In this document: piece after piece, positions 30,053 to 38,728 of the stretch
Position numbering within the stretch: position 1 is the stretch's first letter
Layout: each line of letters starts with the position of its first letter
Source: Tsukamurella sp. 1534
Lineage (GTDB): Bacteria > Actinomycetota > Actinomycetes > Mycobacteriales > Mycobacteriaceae
DNA length: 64,000 nucleotides
NCBI RefSeq assembly: GCF_000312385.1
Contig: NZ_HE997628.1
Location: 28,229-92,228, forward strand
Reading direction: 5' to 3'
The notes under the pieces: model-generated
The model's input: only the letters and a program-made list of their open reading frames with translations
Databases searched by the model: none
Told to the model about the DNA's origin: nothing
Made by a program: the position numbers and the translations under genes

Positions 30053-31015
30053 ATGACCGACCAGCAGCCGGCTCCCAACCCGCACGCCACGGCGGACGAG
30101 GTTGAGGCCGCATTCTCCGACACCAAGCTCGCGCAGGTCCTCTACCACGACTGGGAGGCCGAGACCTACGACGAGAAGTGGCACATCAGCTTCGACGAGC
30201 GGTGCATCGACTACGCCCGCGACCGGTTCGAGGCGGCGACGCACGGCGACAACGAGAAGCCGTACGGCCGGGCCCTGGAGCTGGGCTGCGGCACCGGCTT
30301 CTTCCTGCTGAACCTGATGTCGGCGGGCGTCGCCGAGACGGGTTCGGTGACGGACCTGTCGCCCGGCATGGTCAAGGTGGCGCTGCGCAACGGCGAGGCA
30401 CTCGGCCACACCGTGGACGGCCGGGTCGCGGACGCCGAGACGATCCCCTACGAGGACGACACCTTCGACCTCGTCGTGGGACACGCGGTGCTGCACCACA
30501 TCCCGGACGTCGAGCAGTCCATGCGCGAGGTGCTGCGCGTGCTCAAGCCGGGCGGTCGGTTCGTGTTCGCGGGCGAGCCCACCACGATCGGCGACTTCTA
30601 CGCGCGCTGGCTGGGGCGCCTCACCTGGGCCGCCACCACCAACGTGACGAAGCTGCCGTTCCTGGCCGATTGGCGCCGCCCGCAGGCCGAGCTCGACGAG
30701 TCGTCGCGCGCCGCGGCCCTCGAGGCCGTCGTGGACATCCACACCTTCGATCCGGACGAGATGGAGGCCCTCGCCTCCCGCGCCGGCGCCGTGAACGTGG
30801 AGGCCTCCACCGACGAGTTCACCGCGGCATTCCTGGGGTGGCCCGTCCGCACCTTCGAGGCGGCCGTGCCGCCGGAGAAGCTGGGCTTCGGCTGGGCCGG
30901 GTTCGCGTTCGGCGGCTGGAAGAAGCTGTCGGCGCTCGACGAGAACGTGCTCAGCCGCATCGTGCCGCGCAAGTTCTTCTACAACCTCGCCATCACGGGC
31001 ACCAAGCCCGAGTAG
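30053..31015 (+). CDS. Class I SAM-dependent methyltransferase
   Basis: A 320-aa methyltransferase. ALELGCGTGFFLLNL (about residues 75-90) is the SAM motif I, GRVADAETIPYEDDTFDLVVGHAVLHHIPD covers motifs II-IV of the Methyltransf_11 type, and REVLRVLKPGGRFVFAGEP is motif VI. The substrate is unknown; the homologue Rv3038c (recalled) borders the methylglucose polysaccharide region. AGGAAAGG lies 6 bp upstream, and TAACCT at 30022-30027 is a possible -10. Confidence 0.92.
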   Translation: MTDQQPAPNPHATADEVEAAFSDTKLAQVLYHDWEAETYDEKWHISFDERCIDYARDRFEAATHGDNEKPYGRALELGCGTGFFLLNLMSAGVAETGSVTDLSPGMVKVALRNGEALGHTVDGRVADAETIPYEDDTFDLVVGHAVLHHIPDVEQSMREVLRVLKPGGRFVFAGEPTTIGDFYARWLGRLTWAATTNVTKLPFLADWRRPQAELDESSRAAALEAVVDIHTFDPDEMEALASRAGAVNVEASTDEFTAAFLGWPVRTFEAAVPPEKLGFGWAGFAFGGWKKLSALDENVLSRIVPRKFFYNLAITGTKPE

Positions 31016-31031
31016 CGCCGGGAATCGCGGC

Positions 31032-32180
31032 GTGGACGGGGCCGATCTCGCCTACCTGCGCACGGCCGACGGCATCGCCGCCGTGGCCGCGGCGGATCGG
31101 CTGGCCCTGACCGAGTCGAGCCTGCTGTCGGACGTGTCGACGGTGCGCCGCGTCGCCGGCGCGCACGCCCCGGCCGTCATCGAGCAGGTGCGCGCACGGC
31201 GGCGCGCGGCGGGCAAGCTCGGCGACGTCTCCGGGTGGATGCTCACCGACGAGGCGGTCCAGCAGGCGACGCCGTCGGCGGTGGCGGAGCACCGCGCCCG
31301 CCGGCTCGCGTGGCTGTCGGTGCACGACGTCACGTGCTCCATCGGCTCGGAACTCAGTGCGCTGGTGCAGGTGTGCCCGCGTGTGGTGGGCAGCGACATC
31401 GATCCCGTGCGCGCGCAGATGGCGGCGCACAACGTGCCGCGGGCGCTGGTCTACGTGGCCGACGCCCTGACCCCCACGTCCAACGCGGATGTGGTGATCG
31501 CCGACCCGGCGCGCAGGTCGGGGGGACGGCGGATCGTGGATCCGGAGCAGATGTCGCCGCCGCTGTCCGCGCTGCGGGCCGCGTACGCGGGACGCTCGCT
31601 CGCGGTGAAGACCGCGCCCGGAATCGACTACGAGGGGCTGCGCCGGGCGGGGTTCTCGGGCGAGGTCGAGATCGTCTCCCTCGACGGCGGCGTGCGTGAG
31701 GCGTGCCTGTGGTCCGGTCCCGTCGCCGTTCCCGGCCTCACCCGCGCGACGGTGCTGCGCGGGCTGCGCAGCTTCGAGGTGGTCTCCACCGACCCGCACG
31801 ACGTGGACCCGGATGCGCCCGGCAAGTTCCTCATCGAGCCCGACGGCGCCGTCATCCGAGCAGGGCTGGTGCGGCACTACGCGGGCCGGCACGGGCTGTG
31901 GCAGCTGGATCCGCACATCGCATACCTCACGGGCGACGCGGTGCCCGACGGGGAACGCGGCTTCGAGATCGTCGAGCAGATGAAGTTCTCCGAGAAGGCC
32001 CTGCGCGCGGAGCTGCGCGCCCGCGACGTGGGCAGCGTCGAGATCCTCACCCGCGGCGCGGGAGTGGACCCGGACGTGCTGCGCAAGCAGCTCAAACTGC
32101 AGGGATCGCAGCCGATGACGGTGGTGATCACCCGGATCGCCCGCGAGGTGGTCGCCTTCCTCACCCGCCCGACGCGGTGA
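31032..32180 (+). CDS. THUMP-like / SAM-dependent methyltransferase-like protein (Rv3037c type)
   Basis: A 382-aa protein. The central Rossmann region has DVTCSIGSELSAL in place of the SAM glycine loop, then VVGSDIDPVRAQMAAHN and DVVIADPARR (motif IV). The C-terminal THUMP-like part follows (GEVEIVSLDGGVREACLW and later). The M. tuberculosis counterpart lies at the edge of the cluster linked to methylglucose lipopolysaccharides, so it could methylate sugars or RNA; I cannot decide. GTG at 31032 is 16 bp after the previous stop, so the two are probably one transcript. Confidence 0.84.
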   Translation: MDGADLAYLRTADGIAAVAAADRLALTESSLLSDVSTVRRVAGAHAPAVIEQVRARRRAAGKLGDVSGWMLTDEAVQQATPSAVAEHRARRLAWLSVHDVTCSIGSELSALVQVCPRVVGSDIDPVRAQMAAHNVPRALVYVADALTPTSNADVVIADPARRSGGRRIVDPEQMSPPLSALRAAYAGRSLAVKTAPGIDYEGLRRAGFSGEVEIVSLDGGVREACLWSGPVAVPGLTRATVLRGLRSFEVVSTDPHDVDPDAPGKFLIEPDGAVIRAGLVRHYAGRHGLWQLDPHIAYLTGDAVPDGERGFEIVEQMKFSEKALRAELRARDVGSVEILTRGAGVDPDVLRKQLKLQGSQPMTVVITRIAREVVAFLTRPTR

Positions 32181-32276
32181 TCGCCTCCTGAAACCGCCCC
32201 TCCGCCGCATCAGGCGGCGCTATTCGCATCGTGACCGGGTTCGAGGCCGGTTTCGGACGGGCCCGGACGTGAAACG

Positions 32277-33437
32277 ATGGACGGCATGCAGGAATCGCGC
32301 CGGTCGGATGTCGAGATGTTCCACGTCATGGACGTGCTGGCCGCGGCGGCACGGCGCCGCGAGACCCACGGCGACGTGATCTCCCTCGCCGCGGGCCAGC
32401 CGTCGGCGGGTGCCCCGACGCCGGTGCTCGAGGCGGCGCACGCCGCGCTCGACGCGGGCCCGCTGGGGTACACGGAGTCGCTGGGGATCACGCCGCTGCG
32501 GGAGGCGATCGCGGCGCACTACGGCCGGGCCTACGGCATCGACGTCCCCGTGGACGCGGTGGCGGTCACCACCGGGTCGTCGGGCGCGTTCACCCTGATC
32601 TTCCTGGCGGCCTTCGACATCGGCGACACCGTGGTCATGGCGCGGCCCGGGTATCCGGCGTACCGCAACACCCTCTCCGCTCTGGGATGCCGTGTCGTCG
32701 AGCTGGACTGCGGGCCGGAGACCCGGTACCAGCCGACCGTCGCGATGCTCGACGCGCTGCCGGAGCCGCCGAAGGGGCTCATCGTCGCCAGTCCGGCGAA
32801 TCCGACCGGCACCATCCTCGCGCCGGAGGAGCTCGCGGGCCTGGCGCGGTGGTGCGAGGAGCACGGCACGCTGCTCATCTCCGACGAGATCTACCACGGC
32901 GTGAGCTACGGTCGCCCCACCGCGTGCGCCTGGGGCACCTCGCGGGAGCAGGTGGTGATGGGCTCGGTGTCGAAGTACTTCGCGATGACGGGCTGGCGGT
33001 TGGGGTGGATGCTGCTGCCGGAGTACCTGCGGCGGCCCGTCGAGCGGCTGACCGCCAACATGACGATCTGTGCGCCGGCCGTCTCCCAGTACGCGGCGGT
33101 CGCCGCGTTCACGGAGGAATCGCGGGCCGAGCTCGACGGGCACGTGGCCGGGTACGCGCGGAACCGGGAGATCGTGCTCGCGGGGCTGCGAGAGCTCGGC
33201 GTGGCCGAGGTCGCCCCGCCCGACGGTGCCTTCTACGCGTACGCCGACATCGGCCATCTCACCGGCGATTCGCTCGCCTGGTGCGCGCGGGTGCTCGACG
33301 AGACCGGCGTCGCGATCACCCCGGGCCTGGATTTCGATACGGCCCACGGCAATCGGTTCATCCGCCTCAGTTTCGCGGGGGCGACCGCGGAGATCGAGGA
33401 GGCGATCGACCGCCTACGCCCGGTGTTCGGCCGGTAG
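32277..33437 (+). CDS. PLP-dependent aminotransferase, class I/II
   Basis: A 386-aa fold-type I aminotransferase. GQPSAGAPTPVLEA lies near residue 40, TTGSSGAF binds the PLP phosphate, SPANPTGTI holds the Asn, SDEIYHGV the Asp and Tyr, and GSVSKYFAMTGWRLGW the Schiff-base Lys (near residue 225). It is most like aspartate/aromatic aminotransferases; the substrate is not determined. It is convergent with map, with only 3 bp between the stop codons. Confidence 0.92.
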   Translation: MDGMQESRRSDVEMFHVMDVLAAAARRRETHGDVISLAAGQPSAGAPTPVLEAAHAALDAGPLGYTESLGITPLREAIAAHYGRAYGIDVPVDAVAVTTGSSGAFTLIFLAAFDIGDTVVMARPGYPAYRNTLSALGCRVVELDCGPETRYQPTVAMLDALPEPPKGLIVASPANPTGTILAPEELAGLARWCEEHGTLLISDEIYHGVSYGRPTACAWGTSREQVVMGSVSKYFAMTGWRLGWMLLPEYLRRPVERLTANMTICAPAVSQYAAVAAFTEESRAELDGHVAGYARNREIVLAGLRELGVAEVAPPDGAFYAYADIGHLTGDSLAWCARVLDETGVAITPGLDFDTAHGNRFIRLSFAGATAEIEEAIDRLRPVFGR

Positions 33438-33440
33438 CCG

Positions 33441-34208
33441 CTACGCGGGCGCGGTGAGGATCAGCGGGCCGTCCTCGGTGATCGCGACGGTGTGCTCGCT
33501 GTGCGCGGCGCGCGAACCGTCGGCGGAGCGCAGGGTCCAGCCGTCGGGGTCGATCCTGATCTCGTCGGTGGTGGCGCAGAACCACGGCTCCAGCGCGAGC
33601 GTCATGCCGGTGCGCAGGAGCAGGCCCTTACGCGGCTTGCCGGTGTTCGGCACGTGCGGGTCCTCGTGCATGGTGCGGCCGATCCCGTGCCCGCCGAACT
33701 GCGTGTTCACCGGGTAGCCATAGCTTTTCGCGACGTCGCCGATCGCGGCGGAGACGGTGCCGAGTTTGTTGCCGGGCCGCATCTTGTCGATCGCGGCGTC
33801 GAGCGCGACGCGGGTGCATTCGATCAGGCGGGTGTCCTCCGGGCGCGGGTTGCCCACGCTGACGCTGCGCGCCGAATCGGCCGACCAGCCGTCGATCGTG
33901 ACCGCGATGTCGGCCGTGAGCAGGTCGCCGTCGGCGAGCACGTAGTCGTGCGGAAGCCCGTGCAGGCAGGCGTCGTTCACGGCCAGGCAGGTGACGTTGC
34001 GGAAGGGGCCGCGGCCGAACGACGGTGCGTAGTCCCAATAGCAGGACACCGCGCCGCGGTCGGCGATCATCGTCCGCGCGCGATGCTCCAGGTCCATGAG
34101 GTTCACGCCGGGCTCGGCCATCGTGGTGACCGCGTCCAGCAGTTCGGCGACGAACGCGCCGGTGGTGCGCATCTTGTCGATCTCGCCGGGGGTCTTGAGC
34201 TCCATCAT
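33441..34208 (-). CDS. map: Methionine aminopeptidase type I
   Basis: A 255-aa pita-bread metalloprotease removing initiator Met. TADIAVTIDGWSADSARSV holds the two Asp ligands, GHGIGRTMHEDP the His ligand, and LALEPWF and SEHTVAITEDGP the Glu ligands. It lacks the N-terminal SH3-binding extension of longer MetAP1c forms. The ATG at 34208 (a second ATG follows at once) has no Shine-Dalgarno; instead TATTTT ends 6 nt upstream inside a 14-bp palindrome. An XRE regulator gene lies just upstream on the same strand and probably controls it. Confidence 0.94.
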   Translation of the reverse strand: MMELKTPGEIDKMRTTGAFVAELLDAVTTMAEPGVNLMDLEHRARTMIADRGAVSCYWDYAPSFGRGPFRNVTCLAVNDACLHGLPHDYVLADGDLLTADIAVTIDGWSADSARSVSVGNPRPEDTRLIECTRVALDAAIDKMRPGNKLGTVSAAIGDVAKSYGYPVNTQFGGHGIGRTMHEDPHVPNTGKPRKGLLLRTGMTLALEPWFCATTDEIRIDPDGWTLRSADGSRAAHSEHTVAITEDGPLILTAPA

Positions 34209-34222
34209 GGTATTAAAATACC
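34209..34222. promoter_or_regulatory. Palindrome containing the -10 of map; candidate XRE operator
   Basis: GGTATT-AA-AATACC, perfect 6-bp arms, starts one base before the map ATG. On the minus strand it contains TATTTT (34215-34220) followed by 6 nt and ATG, the leaderless spacing found at other genes here. Occupation by a dimeric repressor would block map transcription. It lies 7 bp after the XRE stop codon. Confidence 0.6.
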
Positions 34223-34229
34223 ACGGCGG

Positions 34230-34496
34230 TCAGCCGGTCCTCCCGAACGCCTGCGTCCCCGCGTACTCCGCGGCCAGCGCGTCGAGCGGCTCGTCCAGCG
34301 CCGCCGCCAGGGCGACGACGGTGCCGAACGCCGGCGTCGCCATGCGCCCGGTCTCGATCTTGCGCAGCGTCTCCGGGGAGATCCCCGCGGCCTGCGCCAC
34401 GTCGTCCAACCGCCGGGCGCCGCGCACGGTCCGCAGACGCGCGCCGAGCCGTCGCCCGGCCGCGAGCTGTTCCGGGGTGAGCGGCTGGCGGACCAT
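34230..34496 (-). CDS. Small XRE-family HTH regulator
   Basis: An 88-aa protein that is essentially one Cro/C1-type HTH (about residues 10-70). LGARLRTVRGARRLDDVAQAAGISPETLRKIETGRMATPAFGTVVALAAAL shows the typical helix 2/helix 3 pattern ISPETLRKIE. It is followed 21 bp later by map on the same strand, with a palindrome over the map -10. An autonomous toxin-antitoxin role is not indicated, as no toxin partner is seen. The start is leaderless-type (TAGACT, 6 nt). Confidence 0.88.
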   Translation of the reverse strand: MVRQPLTPEQLAAGRRLGARLRTVRGARRLDDVAQAAGISPETLRKIETGRMATPAFGTVVALAAALDEPLDALAAEYAGTQAFGRTG

Positions 34497-34502
34497 GCCG
34501 CG

Positions 34503-34508
34503 AGTCTA
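34503..34508 (-). promoter_or_regulatory. Leaderless-type -10 (TAGACT) of the XRE gene
   Basis: TAGACT on the minus strand is followed by 6 nt and the ATG at 34496. Confidence 0.5.
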
Positions 34509-34513
34509 ACCCG

Positions 34514-35476
34514 TCAGATCGCCACCATCCGGGTCGCCGCCGACGGGTCGCGCCGCCCGCGGATCGCGATCAGCTGCCGGGCGTGCAGGTCCAGCGCCAC
34601 GTCGCCCTCGAGCCTCGGCGACCACGGGCGCACGGCGGTCGCGTCGCCCGCGCCGTCGATCGCCGCCAGCACGTGCAGCGAATGCGCCGCCGGCTGCGGC
34701 GTGCCCTCGTGCGGCCAGCAGGTGGCCAGGTGCACCGAGACGTGCATCGTCTGCCTGCCCGTGTGCAGCAGCCGCGCGGACACCTCGATCACCTGGCCGA
34801 TCTGTACGGGCCGGTAGAACCGCACGCCGCCCACGTACACGGTCACGGCCTCGCCGCCGCTCCACGCGGCCGCGCAGAGGTAGGCGGCGTCGTCCATCCA
34901 TCCCATGACCCGGCCGCCGTGGGCCTTGCCGCCCCAGTTGATGTCCGTGGGTGCCGCGAGGAACCGCGTGACCCGCCTCTCGGCCTCGGTGGGGGCCGCG
35001 TAATCGACGTCGGCCATCGCGGCCTCGATCCGGCGCCGGACCTCCGTGCGGGCCTCGGCCTCCTCGGCCGCGCGCACGTCGTCGGCGAGAACGGGCTGCC
35101 ATTGCCGCACCGGGGTGGGCCGGCCGTGTTCGTCCACCGCGACGAACACCAGCAGGCAGGTGCTCGCGACGGTGAAGGTGCCGACGCGCGGGTCCGCGGA
35201 GGCGACCTCGCACCGGATGTGCATGCTGGTGCGCCCCGTGTAGACGAGGGTGGCGCGGACCTCCACGACGTCGCCCGAGGCGATGTCCCGGCCGAAGCCG
35301 ATGTTCCCGACGTACGCGGTCACGGAGTAGCCGCCGGACCATGCCGCGGCGCACGCGTAGGCGGCCTTGTCGATCCACTCCAGGATGCGGCCGCCGCGGA
35401 CGCCGCCGCCGAGGGTGGCGACGTCGGTCGGGGCGGCGAGGAAACGCAGTGTGATCCGGCGATCGGTGATGGGCAT
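34514..35476 (-). CDS. Tandem (double hotdog) acyl-CoA thioesterase
   Basis: A 320-aa protein made of two hotdog domains. The halves are recognisably duplicated: RFLAAPTDVATLGGGVRGGR...AAWSGG (about residues 8-50) recurs as RFLAAPTDINWGGKAHGGR...AAWSGG (about 172-212). The second copy keeps the typical N-WGGKAHGG segment; the first has GVRGG instead, so one site may be degenerate. It hydrolyses acyl-CoA esters. AAGGAGAT lies upstream of the ATG at 35476. The stop is next to the XRE promoter. Confidence 0.88.
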   Translation of the reverse strand: MPITDRRITLRFLAAPTDVATLGGGVRGGRILEWIDKAAYACAAAWSGGYSVTAYVGNIGFGRDIASGDVVEVRATLVYTGRTSMHIRCEVASADPRVGTFTVASTCLLVFVAVDEHGRPTPVRQWQPVLADDVRAAEEAEARTEVRRRIEAAMADVDYAAPTEAERRVTRFLAAPTDINWGGKAHGGRVMGWMDDAAYLCAAAWSGGEAVTVYVGGVRFYRPVQIGQVIEVSARLLHTGRQTMHVSVHLATCWPHEGTPQPAAHSLHVLAAIDGAGDATAVRPWSPRLEGDVALDLHARQLIAIRGRRDPSAATRMVAI

Positions 35477-35619
35477 CGTGTTCGATCTCCTTGGTGAGGG
35501 CGAGATGATCGCACCATCCTGGAGGGGGCCGGGAACGCACACGAAGCCGGGGGAGCGGGGTGAGGTCTCGGATATCCGTGCGAAACACCGCAGGTCACAT
35601 GGACGTAACGTCGCCGCGC

Positions 35620-36759
35620 TCAGCCGAGATCCGCGAGGCGCCGGGCGAGCAGGCGCCGTTCCGGTTCGGTCGCGGCGAGTCGGACGGCGAGGGTGTACGC
35701 GGCGCGCGCCTCGTCCGCGCGGCCCAGCCGCCGCAGCAGCTCCGCGCGGGTCGAGTGCCAGTACCGGTAGTCGTCGAGACCGAGCGAATCGACGAGTGCG
35801 AGCGCGTCGTCGACGCCGCCGCCCTCCGCGATGGCGACCGCGCGGTTGAGGGTGACGACCGGCGAGTCCGTGATCTCTTCGAGCGCGCCGTACAGGCGGG
35901 CGACCTGCACGTGATCGACGGTTTCCTCGGCCTGCAGCGACGCGATCGCCGCCTGCAACGTGTACGGGCCGGCGGGGCCGCGGAGGGCCACTGCGCGATC
36001 GAGTTCGGCCCGGCCACGGTCGATCTTCGCGTGATCGTGCAGCCGCCGGTCCTGCTCCTTGAGCGGGACCAGCTCACCACCCGCGATCCGGGCGTGACGG
36101 CGGGAATCGGTCAGCAGCAGCAGGGCCAGCAGCCCGCGCGCTTCGGCCTCGTCGGGCATCAACTCGACGAGGAGCGTCGCGAGGCGGATCGCCTCGTCGG
36201 CGAGCTCGTGCCGTTCGGTGTAACCCTCGGTGAAGATCAGGTAGAGCACGGCGAGCACCGCCGACAGGCGTTCCGGCAGCGCGGGGCCCGGCGGCACCGC
36301 GAACGGGATCGCCGCGACGCGGATCTTCTTCTTGGCCCGCGTGATCCGCCGCTTCATGGTCTCCTCCGAGACGAGGAAGCTCCGGGCGATCTCCGCGGTG
36401 GTGAGGCCACCGAGGCTGCGGAGCGTCAATGCGACCTGTGCTTCCGTGGCGAGGGCGGGGTGGCAACAGGTGAAGATCAGCTCGAGCCGCTCGTCCGGGA
36501 TCGCGCCGTCGTCGAGGTCGATACCGTCCATCTGCGCGGCCTCCTGCGTGGCGCTCAGCACCCGGTACTTGTCCGCGCGCATCCGCTCGCGGCGAAGCCG
36601 GTCGATCGCCCGATGACGGGCGGTGGTCACCAGCCAGGCGACGGGCTCGCGAGGAATCCCGTCGCGGGGCCATTTCTCGGCGGCGAGCGCGAAGGCCTCC
36701 TGAGCGGCTTCCTCGGCGAGGTCGAAATCACCGAGGGAGCCGATCAGGGTCGCCAGCAC
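35620..36759 (-). CDS. ECF sigma factor with TPR-like C-terminal extension (ECF42 type, DGPF-linked)
   Basis: At least 379 aa. Region sigma-2 includes [20 protein letters not shown], sigma-4 includes [28 protein letters not shown], and a roughly 200-residue helical extension contains the family motif [11 protein letters not shown]. This architecture next to a DGPF protein defines ECF42-type sigma factors. GTG at 36759 is the first standard start. The frame extends 12 codons further ([11 protein letters not shown], needed to complete sigma-2) to a CTG overlapping the DGPF stop as CTGA, so the native start is probably that CTG or nearby. No anti-sigma gene is present. Confidence 0.88.
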   Translation of the reverse strand: MLATLIGSLGDFDLAEEAAQEAFALAAEKWPRDGIPREPVAWLVTTARHRAIDRLRRERMRADKYRVLSATQEAAQMDGIDLDDGAIPDERLELIFTCCHPALATEAQVALTLRSLGGLTTAEIARSFLVSEETMKRRITRAKKKIRVAAIPFAVPPGPALPERLSAVLAVLYLIFTEGYTERHELADEAIRLATLLVELMPDEAEARGLLALLLLTDSRRHARIAGGELVPLKEQDRRLHDHAKIDRGRAELDRAVALRGPAGPYTLQAAIASLQAEETVDHVQVARLYGALEEITDSPVVTLNRAVAIAEGGGVDDALALVDSLGLDDYRYWHSTRAELLRRLGRADEARAAYTLAVRLAATEPERRLLARRLADLG

Positions 36760-36791
36760 GCGGCCCCAGTCGCGCCGGAAGACGTCCTCGA

Positions 36792-37148
36792 TCAGAACGA
36801 GTCCTCGGCTTCGACGTCGACGAGCGGCCGGATCTCCACCGCTCCGCCCAGGCGGATGGCCGGGATCCGGTGGGTGAACTCGAGGGCGTCGTCCAGATCT
36901 TCGGCCTCGATCACGTAGTAGCCGCCGAGCACCTCCCGCGTATCGGCGAACGGCCCGTCGGTGACCAGCGAACCGCCCGGCGCATGCCGCACCGTCGTCG
37001 CCGTGTCGCCGTCCTGCAGATGCGCTCCGCCCAGGCAGCGCGGGTCGTCGCGCAACGCGAGGTACGCGGCGTTGACCGGCCCGTACTCCTCGGGGCTGAG
37101 CGCCTGGTGGCTTCCGGGCTTCGGGTGGATGAGCAGTGCGTACTTCAT
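36792..37148 (-). CDS. YCII/DGPF-domain protein
   Basis: A 118-aa ferredoxin-like fold protein. [23 protein letters not shown] is a family start and [29 protein letters not shown] carries the DGPF motif near residues 64-67. Such proteins are genetically tied to ECF42 sigma factors and are thought to belong to the regulon or signal; the biochemical role is unknown. AGGAGGAA gives a strong ribosome binding site. The stop codon overlaps the likely extended start of the sigma gene, implying coupling. Confidence 0.92.
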   Translation of the reverse strand: MKYALLIHPKPGSHQALSPEEYGPVNAAYLALRDDPRCLGGAHLQDGDTATTVRHAPGGSLVTDGPFADTREVLGGYYVIEAEDLDDALEFTHRIPAIRLGGAVEIRPLVDVEAEDSF

Positions 37149-37202
37149 CGTTCCTCCTGGGTCGGATCTTCTCTCACTCGGAAGACGAACGGGAGGGGCT
37201 CA

Positions 37203-37218
37203 GCGGGACACGTCCCGC
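37203..37218 (-). terminator. Stem-loop after the beta-propeller lipoprotein gene
   Basis: GCGGGAC-AC-GTCCCGC, 7-bp perfect arms, starts 2 bp after the stop of the 37220-38611 gene and 55 bp upstream of the DGPF start. It may be a terminator or an operator for the DGPF-sigma pair. Confidence 0.4.
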
Positions 37219-37219
37219 G

Positions 37220-38611
37220 CTAATTCTTGGCGACGCTGTCGCCGGTGCGGCGGCCGGAGGTGAACGCGAACACGTCACCGTCCTGGCCCACCGTCACCAG
37301 TTCGCCGTCCGGGCCGACGGAGACGCCCGAGGTGGACTTCACCGTGTCCGGCAGCGGGAAGGTGCGGAGGGTGGTCCCCGTGTCGGTGCGGAACTCGAGG
37401 AGCTGGGTCTCGACGCCCGCCCAGGAGCGCACCACGGCGTAGCCGACGCCGCCCTTGATCTGGGTGGCGGGGGAGACCATGGCCACGTCGGTGCGCTTGA
37501 ACACCTCGCGGGCGCTGTCGCCCTGGTCCTGGAGCGCCAGGAAGGAGTTCCGCTGCAGGCCCGGCGCCGCCGGGATGATCACCCCGTCGGGCGACACCGA
37601 CGGCGGCACGGTGGTGGCGTACCCGAGGTCGTGGGTCCACTTGGTGGCGCCGGTCTTCGCGTCCAGTGCGGCGAGCTTCTTCGAGCGCAGGTTGACGTAG
37701 ACCGTGGAGCCGTCGGCCGAGAGCGCGGGCGAGCCGATCACCCCGTCGGCGATGTCCGTGCGCTCCCACGCGTACCGGAGGTCGTGCTTGCTGCCGCCGG
37801 TCTTGCTGTAGTCGACGGCCATCACCTTGGCGGGTCCGGCGCCCGGCCGGCCCGGCGCGCTCGCTCCGCCTCCGACGACGACGAACGCGCGCTGGTTCGT
37901 CACATCGACGGCGGGCGGGCCGGCGACGGGGCACCCGGGGCCGCCGAGGTCCGGCCCGCTGATCGCGGTCGCCGCGGCGGCGGTCCGGCAGTCGTCGAGG
38001 CCGGCGGCGTTGGCGTCCGCGGAGACCTTCGGGAGCAGGCCGATCGAGGCGCCGTTGGCGACCCCGTCGTGCGAGTCGACGATCACCATCTGCCCGAGGT
38101 GGGTGATACCGAGGACGCTGTTGTCGCCCACCAGCTTGAGCCAGAGCGGGGCGCCCGCTGTGGGGTAGCGCCAGCGCACCTGGTTGTCGGGGTTGAAGCT
38201 GTACATCCAGCCGGGGATGCCGAGGTAGGTGTAGTCGAACTGGTCGACCAGCGGCGCCTGCAGGTCGGCGCCCGGCGCGTCCCGGCGGCAGTAGGTCTTG
38301 CGGCCCACGGTGAGTTCGAGGTTGAACGTCGAACAGCCGGTCTCGGTGCGCGCCGTCACCGACACGATGCCGCGGTTGGAGATCGCGGGCTGCACCGTGT
38401 TGGCGCCGTGCAGGCCCCGGTTCCACGCCGGCACCAGCGTCTGCGCGGCGTCGGCGTCCGTGTACGAGGCATTGCGGGAATCGCCGTACATGCCGGGCCA
38501 CGCCGCCGTGTCCTCGGCGTGCACCCAGGTGTTGTCGGCGGAGCAGGAGGCCACGGCGGCCGCGGTCAACACCGTCGCGCCCAGCATGAGGGCGCGCCTA
38601 CCCAACCGCAT
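37220..38611 (-). CDS. PQQ-like beta-propeller lipoprotein (Rv3035 type)
   Basis: A 463-aa exported protein. The N-terminus RLGRRALMLGATVLTAAAVASC has twin Arg and the lipobox VASC, so it is a probable Tat or Sec lipoprotein. The rest is a WD/PQQ-like propeller with repeats such as ALDAKTGATKWTHDLG and VSPDGVIIPAAPG. No enzymatic residues can be assigned; structural or binding roles are likely. The ATG at 38611 has GAGGAGAG upstream; ATG at 38623 is an alternative. The neighbour order matches M. tuberculosis Rv3035-Rv3034c (recalled). Confidence 0.87.
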   Translation of the reverse strand: MRLGRRALMLGATVLTAAAVASCSADNTWVHAEDTAAWPGMYGDSRNASYTDADAAQTLVPAWNRGLHGANTVQPAISNRGIVSVTARTETGCSTFNLELTVGRKTYCRRDAPGADLQAPLVDQFDYTYLGIPGWMYSFNPDNQVRWRYPTAGAPLWLKLVGDNSVLGITHLGQMVIVDSHDGVANGASIGLLPKVSADANAAGLDDCRTAAAATAISGPDLGGPGCPVAGPPAVDVTNQRAFVVVGGGASAPGRPGAGPAKVMAVDYSKTGGSKHDLRYAWERTDIADGVIGSPALSADGSTVYVNLRSKKLAALDAKTGATKWTHDLGYATTVPPSVSPDGVIIPAAPGLQRNSFLALQDQGDSAREVFKRTDVAMVSPATQIKGGVGYAVVRSWAGVETQLLEFRTDTGTTLRTFPLPDTVKSTSGVSVGPDGELVTVGQDGDVFAFTSGRRTGDSVAKN

Positions 38612-38714
38612 GTCTCTCCTCATCCGTCCATGACGAACCCGCCCGAGTGGCCCGGGATCGCTCCACAGACTATCGCGGGGGGCGGTACGGGACCGCCGGG
38701 GCGCACCGCCCGGA

Positions 38715-38720
38715 TAGGGT
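38715..38720 (+). promoter_or_regulatory. Leaderless-type -10 (TAGGGT)
   Basis: TAGGGT is followed by 8 nt and the ATG at 38729, with no ribosome binding site. Confidence 0.45.
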
Positions 38721-38728
38721 TACCTCTT

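Noticed and set aside
34230-34496. Toxin-antitoxin interpretation of the small XRE protein
   Set aside because: No small toxin gene is adjacent. Map is a housekeeping enzyme, and the palindrome over its -10 fits simple regulation better.
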